Positions 29,196 through 34,714 of a stretch of DNA of 34,714 bases are shown one piece after another. Under the pieces are notes generated by a model, which worked only from the letters and a program-made list of their open reading frames with translations, made no database searches and was not told the origin of the DNA. The position numbers and the translations under genes are program-made. The stretch covers positions 1 through 34,714 of the forward strand of contig JAUCBJ010002419.1 of assembly GCA_032718475.1 (NCBI GenBank), given 5' to 3'. Position 1 is the stretch's first letter, and each line of letters starts with the position of its first letter. Origin of the DNA: Nemertoderma westbladi. Lineage: Eukaryota; Xenacoelomorpha; Nemertodermatida; Nemertodermatidae.

Positions 29196-31084
29196 GCCTT
29201 AGACCCGCTACGACCATTGATATCTATAAAGAAACTAACTCTAAGCAACACCCAGTGGTTCGGGAGTTTCGTCAGCTGGCTCCCGCCACAAGTCGCCCCC
29301 CAATTTTTCTATAAATCTTAAAATTGCATGAAATACCTTATTCCTTAGTGGATATGTTTGCTTTCATTCTTTAGCTACGAGCGTTTAAAAAAAGGTGTCT
29401 ACCAGACGTACTGCAGTATTATTCTTCAATCTTATAGTTGCATCTTTGAATAGGAAAAGCACCGAATCAGATCCTTGGGTAGCAGCTATCGAATGAGGAG
29501 CCTTCGGGTCGCCTCCGACATCGGCCGACTGTTTGCTTTACAGGCCATTTATTCTAGTTAATAAATGCACAATATTCCATAACATTTTGTATAACTCAAG
29601 TAGCTGTCCCGCAATGCAAATCCTATATAATACTATCACTATAATACTAATCTATGTAACACTACACTAAATTGCACTTCAAATCTTGCCCCGGCATTCC
29701 CCCATGCGCGACTGACCTTCGATGCGCTCTTTTCCTTCTCACCCAGGGTCTCCCCAAATAATTATTTTTATCACTGTTTGCCATATTTTAATCGCCTTAT
29801 ATTTTTCTGCCACTGTATATTTAAATTATATGAATTCATACGTAGGATACTTACTGTATTGTATATAATTATCTTACTCGTATGAGTGTTACTGTAAAAG
29901 CTTCTGTGGGATATAACTGGCCCCTTTTGCTTCGCAATCCAGTTTCCCCCCAGGCGCTGGAATACTCTAAAAAGGTTCTCTAACTGTATATATATTCCCC
30001 TCGCCCGCAAGGTACCGTTACAGGTGTTTTAACGGACATAAAAGTCATTCTGCTATATACGTGTTTTGGCGGACATGGTAAGGCAAAAAACCTGCAATGC
30101 ACCAACTACCTTTCACAGCTTAGCCGTGATGATTCATATTACGACATCTAACAGCTGGTTGCTGACATGGAAACAGCCATTGGACGCATGGTTCTTTGTT
30201 TGGCTTGAGCCAATCAGAGCGATTTTTCCTGTCGACGTGTAGCTTTTCGGCCGATCATAAGGAGAGTGTTCAGTCTTACTGTTTTTACTTGATACTTTGT
30301 TGTTATTGCTGTCTAAGCCAGAAACACCGGCTCTAGAAACTCTAGTAAAACTGCTTAAATTATCGAAAGTATAAACTGTTACCTCATCAAATCTAACTTA
30401 ACTACTCACTAATTAACATATTCACTTAATTTAATTGCATTAATCATATTGTTTGTACTGTTATTTTACCGTCAGTTATTAATTGTACCTATTTGTTGAT
30501 GGAAATATTGCTCTTTGGATAATACGGATAAATCACCCAAATTCCCAATTTTCTTGATACACTACAGGTTAGAGAGACCGGCTATACATAACAATTGCGA
30601 TTTATATTAATGTGGTGTGTATTGAATCCAATGTTATTTAGCAGACCCTACGTGAGTCAATTGCTGCTCTCTTTATGTGTGATCAAATATACTGACGGTC
30701 GGCAGAATAGTGTGTATGATTGTGATTGGTAACAAAGTATTTCCTAAAGAATACGCTTTATACTTCAATCATAAGCAGTATCGTTGCGTTTTAGTATAAG
30801 TCTTAGTTCTGTTTAAATAGATAAAGCGCCACGTCCTAAAGGAACTGTTAATATTTCCCGAAAGCCAATAATATCTGTCAGAGATTAATTATTAACGATC
30901 TATCGAATAATACAGTAGGTATACACTGCAACCTTACACTGCAATAATAAAATTTAAGCATCCGAATTCAGTCTCCCGGGTGTAGATCCATCGGGTGAAT
31001 GATCGCGCATGGGCTGATTTCGGCTAGTGTTTTGCGTATTAGCATAAAATATTGTCGTATGCTAAAGTGGTTTTAATTAACTAA
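29196..31084. other. Non-coding stretch, no gene recognised
   Basis: AT-rich. Near 30205 TTGAGCCAATCAGAGCG is a good CCAAT-box match, followed ~60 bp later by a CAGTCTTAC that could act as an initiator. No coding sequence follows for 3 kb unless it is a spliced leader exon for the ORF at 33318; that link is a guess. Confidence 0.4.
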
Positions 31085-31142
31085 AAGACATATAAATTTT
31101 GGCAGGTTAAACTGCTAAAGGTCTTCAAAAGCGCGAACAGTA
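31085..31142 (+). repeat. Dispersed repeat copy 2 (partner at 5-60)
   Basis: Direct match to the window start, sharing GGTTAAACTG, AAAGGTCT and GCGCGAACAGTA. Confidence 0.7.
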
Positions 31143-31435
31143 ACAGTTTATAATCTTATTGCAGTAGGCAATAAGGTTGCAAAATACCGTAGTGACTGGT
31201 AAAACTGAACCGGTACTTTGTAGGTCAGTAGGCCTAACTGTCATCACCGGTACCGGTACTGCTGTACAAGTACATTTAGTATTATTCGATTTGATTATTG
31301 TATACTGGTAGGTCTTAGTACTTAATCAGGGACTGCAGCCCTGAATTTTTATTGAGATTTTACCTATTTCTGTCGGTTTTATTTCCTAGTAGGCTAATAT
31401 TGAGCAGAAGGCGTGTGACCCTGCTCAGATTGTTC

Positions 31436-32013
31436 AGATAATTGTAGGCTGAGCTGCTGTCTGACTGTTGTTGAGTTTGGAGAGATTACGGCGTGTGTAG
31501 AGTTTGTCTGATAAAGTGCCGTTAGTAAGTTGGGGCAGCCATAAGCGGTAAGGTCAATCCCCTCTTAAAGAATAAGTCGTACTACCGTGTTAGAACGCAT
31601 ACTAACTAACAGTTTCAGAGTCTGCATATACTGTAGTTTATTTAGGCTTGATCGTAGTCTGCCAGTGTTTTAGCCTGTGTTTGTTTGTGTGGTCTGTTCA
31701 GGTACCGTAATAGTTATTACTCAAATATTTGTAGGCTGGATTGTTGTCTAGCTATTTTTGGGTCTGAAGGGATTGCTGCGTGTGTAGAGTTGGTCTGATC
31801 AAGTGCCGTTAGTAAGTTGGGGCAGCCATAAGCGGTAAGGTCAATCCCCTCTTAAAGAGTAAGTCGTACTACCGTGTTAGAACGCATACTAACTAACAGT
31901 TTCAGAATCTGCACATACTGTAGTTTGTTTAGGCTTAATAGTAGTCTGCCAGCGTTTTGGTTTGTATTTGTTTGAGTACTCTGTACGGGTAGCGTAATAT
32001 TTATTATTCAGAG
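31436..32013 (+). repeat. 287-bp direct tandem duplication
   Basis: 31441-31726 and 31727-32013 align. The centre is nearly identical (AGTGCCGTTAGTAAGTTGGG, CAATCCCCTCTTAAAG, TAAGTCGTACTACCGTG) while both edges are more diverged. A conserved core between diverged edges could reflect gene conversion or constraint. Confidence 0.9.
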
Positions 32014-32935
32014 TTTATGCGATTATTCGCAACATTCATGTCCCCAAGTTTATTCCTACAGTAATTGTGCTTGTTATACATACCGTTATAGTTAAACTAA
32101 CCCCGGTACTACATCAGGGCTGCTCGGCGTAGGTAAAGACTGGAGATTTTGTGCTTCGGTCACTCCAGCAGATGCCGTGGTTCTTTTAACTGTTCAAGTA
32201 TATTTAACTACTGATTATTTGTTATACCGGTACTTGTACCTAATTTAGGGTTTAGTGTACAGTGCTTTCCGAAGTAATTAGTGTAGGCAGTATATTTGTG
32301 TTGTAAAGTGGTTGATAGGCACATTCGTTAGCTCTATTAGCTTCTGGGTAGGAACAATCCGTGATACATAACGTAGTACCTATAGCGATACGGTTATAGG
32401 TCGTCAGGCGGTGGTATTTTCCTATCTGGACAGTACAATATATTTACTACTTATTATTTCAAATACCGTAGTACCCTGTCCGTTGTAATAGCCAGAATTC
32501 TAACCCTTTGTTAGGCTGGTTTGTAGACTTCCTGTAAAATTACCCTAAAAAATTTTGTACGTAATATTTTGTTGTGTTTAATTAGAGAATTAATCTCACC
32601 CGTATCGTAAGTAATTTGTAGTATTAAGTAACTTAGGTAAATTAGAATTATCAGTTTTAGTGTCAAATAAATAGCACTTCACTGAGAGGCGTTCAGCTTC
32701 TGTGTAGTGACTCCCCCAGAAATAATAACATTTATTTCAAATATTGACAAAAAACCCATATAACGGGTATATAAATATTATAAATCAAATCAAACGATTT
32801 ATAAATAGTAGGCCTGTCATACAAAAACTAGGTCTCACTATCAGTTGGACTACTGCTTAAATAACGGTAACAAAGTAAGTTAAAGTAACCAAGTAGCCCT
32901 AAAATATTCAGAGATTTAATTATTCTAAAATAATT
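32014..32935. other. Non-coding; possible retroelement 5' region
   Basis: Near 32665 there is CAAATAAATAGC (poly(A)-signal-like) followed by TGTGTAGTGACTCCCCCAGA and AATAATAACA ending near 32729, a sequence that could be an LTR end. No primer-binding site beginning TGG follows directly, so this is weak. Confidence 0.3.
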
Positions 32936-32937
32936 GA

Positions 32938-33180
32938 CATACCGGTACTCACTATAGGCTTATTATATTTATCTCTATAAATTTGAGCTGAAATCATACC
33001 GGTACTCTGTAATTAATTCTAGTTCATAATTATACTTACATGCTGTAAGTGTAAGCTGTATACCGGCATTCACTATAGGCCTATTATATATATATATATA
33101 TTTGTGCTAAAATTATATACCGGTACTCTGTGACAAATCTAGTCTTTAATAATACTTATATATTATAAGCATACCGGTAT
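32938..33180 (+). repeat. ~120-bp tandem duplication rich in ACCGGTAC
   Basis: Two units, near 32938-33059 and 33060-33180, share CATACCGGTACTCACTATAGGC or CATTCACTATAGGCC, TTATATAT, and ATACCGGTACTCTGT...TCTAGT. Copies are diverged, with a TA microsatellite expansion in the second. Confidence 0.75.
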
Positions 33181-33317
33181 TCTAATATATTGTGTATATA
33201 TCACGTTACACCGAGTAACGGTACCGGTAATAAATCGCTAGGCTTGCGGTCATACTGAATTACTAGACTTGCTTTAACTGAAACTATAGTAGTAGACATT
33301 CAACTGTATAACTAAAC

Positions 33318-34714
33318 ATGTCTGACACTCAGCAAAACCTGTCGGACAGTCTGATCGATACAACTATCTGTGATTCAGATAGGAGTGTGGAGCGAATAAG
33401 AAAGGAGTTCGGCTCACCTCCTACTGTAAAAAAGGTCATCCCTCCAGTAGTATCAGACCCTAGGCTAGTCCACCATAGGTCCATCATAGGCACTCGGGCA
33501 CAAGTAAAACGGGACCAAGAGGCAGTTGTCTTATCGCAGCAACATCTTGGTCAAGAACCTACTTCCCAGCGACCCGATAGCTCCAGCAGTTCGGATACTG
33601 TAGAGCTGACTCCCGAACATGGAGTGCAGATGTCTGATACAGTCTACTCGGACCCCCTTCTTACTCTTCCCGCTGCAGTGCTAATTACTATATTCATTGC
33701 GGTGGAGGAACATCAAGCCGACTGGGCGAAGAATAAGCGAGCGACCCAAGATAATTACGCGGGATACGCCAGGGAAGAATTGATATCTATTGTTGAATCA
33801 CAATGGAACTTTCCCGGACTCGGACTTCCGTTGGATATGTCCGAGGCTACTTGGGAAGATATACACAGGATGGGAGTGGCTAAAGATACAATGGATCCAG
33901 CTGTTTGGAAGAGGTCGGCAGCAGGATATGTGCAGGGATTCTTCGGAGCCTTGGAGCGATTGGAAGAACAACTGTTTCGACAACCTCACGGACCTCAAGA
34001 GCAGGAAGAGCTGCTATACCAAGTACGCGAAAGAACCCTACGCATTCGACTAATCCTCTCAGCCTTTGAGGAAACTTCCAAAAGAAGACAGGACACGTCG
34101 CTGCAGGTTGCTGTCAAAACTTGGCTACATCGGGTAGATCTCAAAGTACAGGAAACGGCCCAGTGGAAATCCCAGCTGGCTGAGAGATTAATTTATGAAG
34201 AACCAACTGATGTCACCCTTCCTCAAGCGGAAAGCGAAGAGGCCGCCGAGAAACCGCGAACTAGAGACGCTATCGACATTTATTTGTCCGACTATCAGCG
34301 ATTCCTAGGAGACGAAGAGTTGAGGAGACGGCTGTTTGGACTTTCCCCTAATAGTGAAGGAACCAAGCTTGTATTGGACTCAATCGATGCCGAAATGTTA
34401 GCTGCAAACCGAGCTGAATGTGATGAAAAACTCCGTCTCACTAGAGTCCGAGAAGAACAAATAAAGAAAAGAAGGATAGAGGAACAAAAGGCGGCGGCTA
34501 TGGCAGATGCAGAAGCAGAAAGAAAGGCAGCGGCGGCAGAAGTAGAAGCAGAAAGAAAAGCAGCAAAGGCGGCGGCTGCGGCAGATGCAGAAGCAGAAAG
34601 AAAGGCAGCGGCGGCAGATGCAGAAGCAGAAAGAAAGGCAGCGGCGGCAGAAGTAGAAGCAGAAAGAAAAGCAGCAAAGGCAGTGGCAGAAGCAGAAAGG
34701 AGAGCATTTGAGCA
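33318..34714 (+). CDS. Large intact ORF, unrecognised, open at window end
   Basis: The ATG at 33318 (context AAACATGT) starts a frame with no stop through 34714: 465 codons plus two bases. The N-terminus (MSDTQQNLSDSLIDTTICDS) is acidic and Ser/Thr-rich. About residues 115-130 is a hydrophobic patch (LLTLPAAVLITIFIAVEE), then a helical, Trp-containing region (SQWNFPGLGLPLD, TWEDIHRMGVAKDT, YVQGFFGALERLEEQLF), then IDIYLSDYQRFLGDEELRRR, and from about residue 375 a highly charged coiled-coil-like tail with repeats such as ADAEAERKAAAA and EVEAERKAAK. No zinc knuckle, protease or catalytic motif is seen before the window ends. Length without introns and codon quality argue for real protein. A retroelement gag, or a large exon of a host coiled-coil protein, are both possible. 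An in-frame TGA or TAA in independent reads would refute it. Confidence 0.75.
   Translation, partial: MSDTQQNLSDSLIDTTICDSDRSVERIRKEFGSPPTVKKVIPPVVSDPRLVHHRSIIGTRAQVKRDQEAVVLSQQHLGQEPTSQRPDSSSSSDTVELTPEHGVQMSDTVYSDPLLTLPAAVLITIFIAVEEHQADWAKNKRATQDNYAGYAREELISIVESQWNFPGLGLPLDMSEATWEDIHRMGVAKDTMDPAVWKRSAAGYVQGFFGALERLEEQLFRQPHGPQEQEELLYQVRERTLRIRLILSAFEETSKRRQDTSLQVAVKTWLHRVDLKVQETAQWKSQLAERLIYEEPTDVTLPQAESEEAAEKPRTRDAIDIYLSDYQRFLGDEELRRRLFGLSPNSEGTKLVLDSIDAEMLAANRAECDEKLRLTRVREEQIKKRRIEEQKAAAMADAEAERKAAAAEVEAERKAAKAAAAADAEAERKAAAADAEAERKAAAAEVEAERKAAKAVAEAERRAFE

Noticed and set aside
34498-34707. Leucine/proline-rich minus-strand ORF
   Set aside because: Antisense of the Ala/Glu/Lys repeat of the large plus-strand ORF.

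Overview
This window looks like repeat-rich metazoan nuclear DNA. The marks are non-LTR and LTR retrotransposon relics, a Helitron helicase tail, MITEs, a fibrinogen-domain exon with spliceosomal borders, minisatellites and long AT-rich intergenic stretches. Palindromes such as GTACCGGTAC and TAGGCCTA recur, and a fibrinogen-related gene is present. A marine invertebrate, perhaps a deuterostome, is my guess; the sequence does not prove a taxon. No rRNA, tRNA or CRISPR array was seen.

Left part (1-9050): mostly non-coding. It holds a ~70-bp minisatellite (1988-2380), a hairpin minisatellite (3173-3592), a perfect 28-bp foldback with a poly-G loop (3792-3867), the C-terminus of a Helitron helicase (3901-4245), a broken proline-rich ORF (minus strand, 4978-5563), a ~210-bp MITE-like element (5544-5753) and a broken C2H2 gene whose second half resembles the core-binding part of tyrosine recombinases (7501-8955).

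Centre (9054-20030): a degenerate BEL/Pao LTR retrotransposon. Its gag (9054-10164) and protease-to-RT linker (10301-11007) are followed by inserted LINE pieces (11008-12422). It resumes after a ~187-bp duplicated stretch with RT, RNase H, a truncated integrase and DUF5641 (12419-14992). Downstream come a GTTAGT-rich tandem array, a possible three-way-junction RNA, and a gag-like pseudogene (16360-18748) combining an RNase D/EXD1-like exonuclease domain with CCHC zinc knuckles. A cluster of strong hairpins leads into a polypurine tract and a candidate LTR (19498-20029).

Right-centre (20030-29200): two 5'-truncated insertions of one RTE-like LINE family, each with its own 12-bp target-site duplication. 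Also THAP/P-element-like fragments, a Harbinger-type MITE with TAA duplications, ~0.5-kb inverted repeats 4.4 kb apart, a 163-bp tandem array, one fibrinogen C-terminal exon (27000-27506, minus strand) that is the best host-gene candidate, and an L2/CR1-type LINE tail.

Right end (29200-34714): long non-coding DNA with two kinds of tandem duplication, then an intact ORF from 33318 open through the window end (465 codons, ending in an Ala/Glu/Arg/Lys repeat). It is the longest uninterrupted reading frame in the window. It is unrecognised, and its setting suggests a retroelement ORF or a large host exon.
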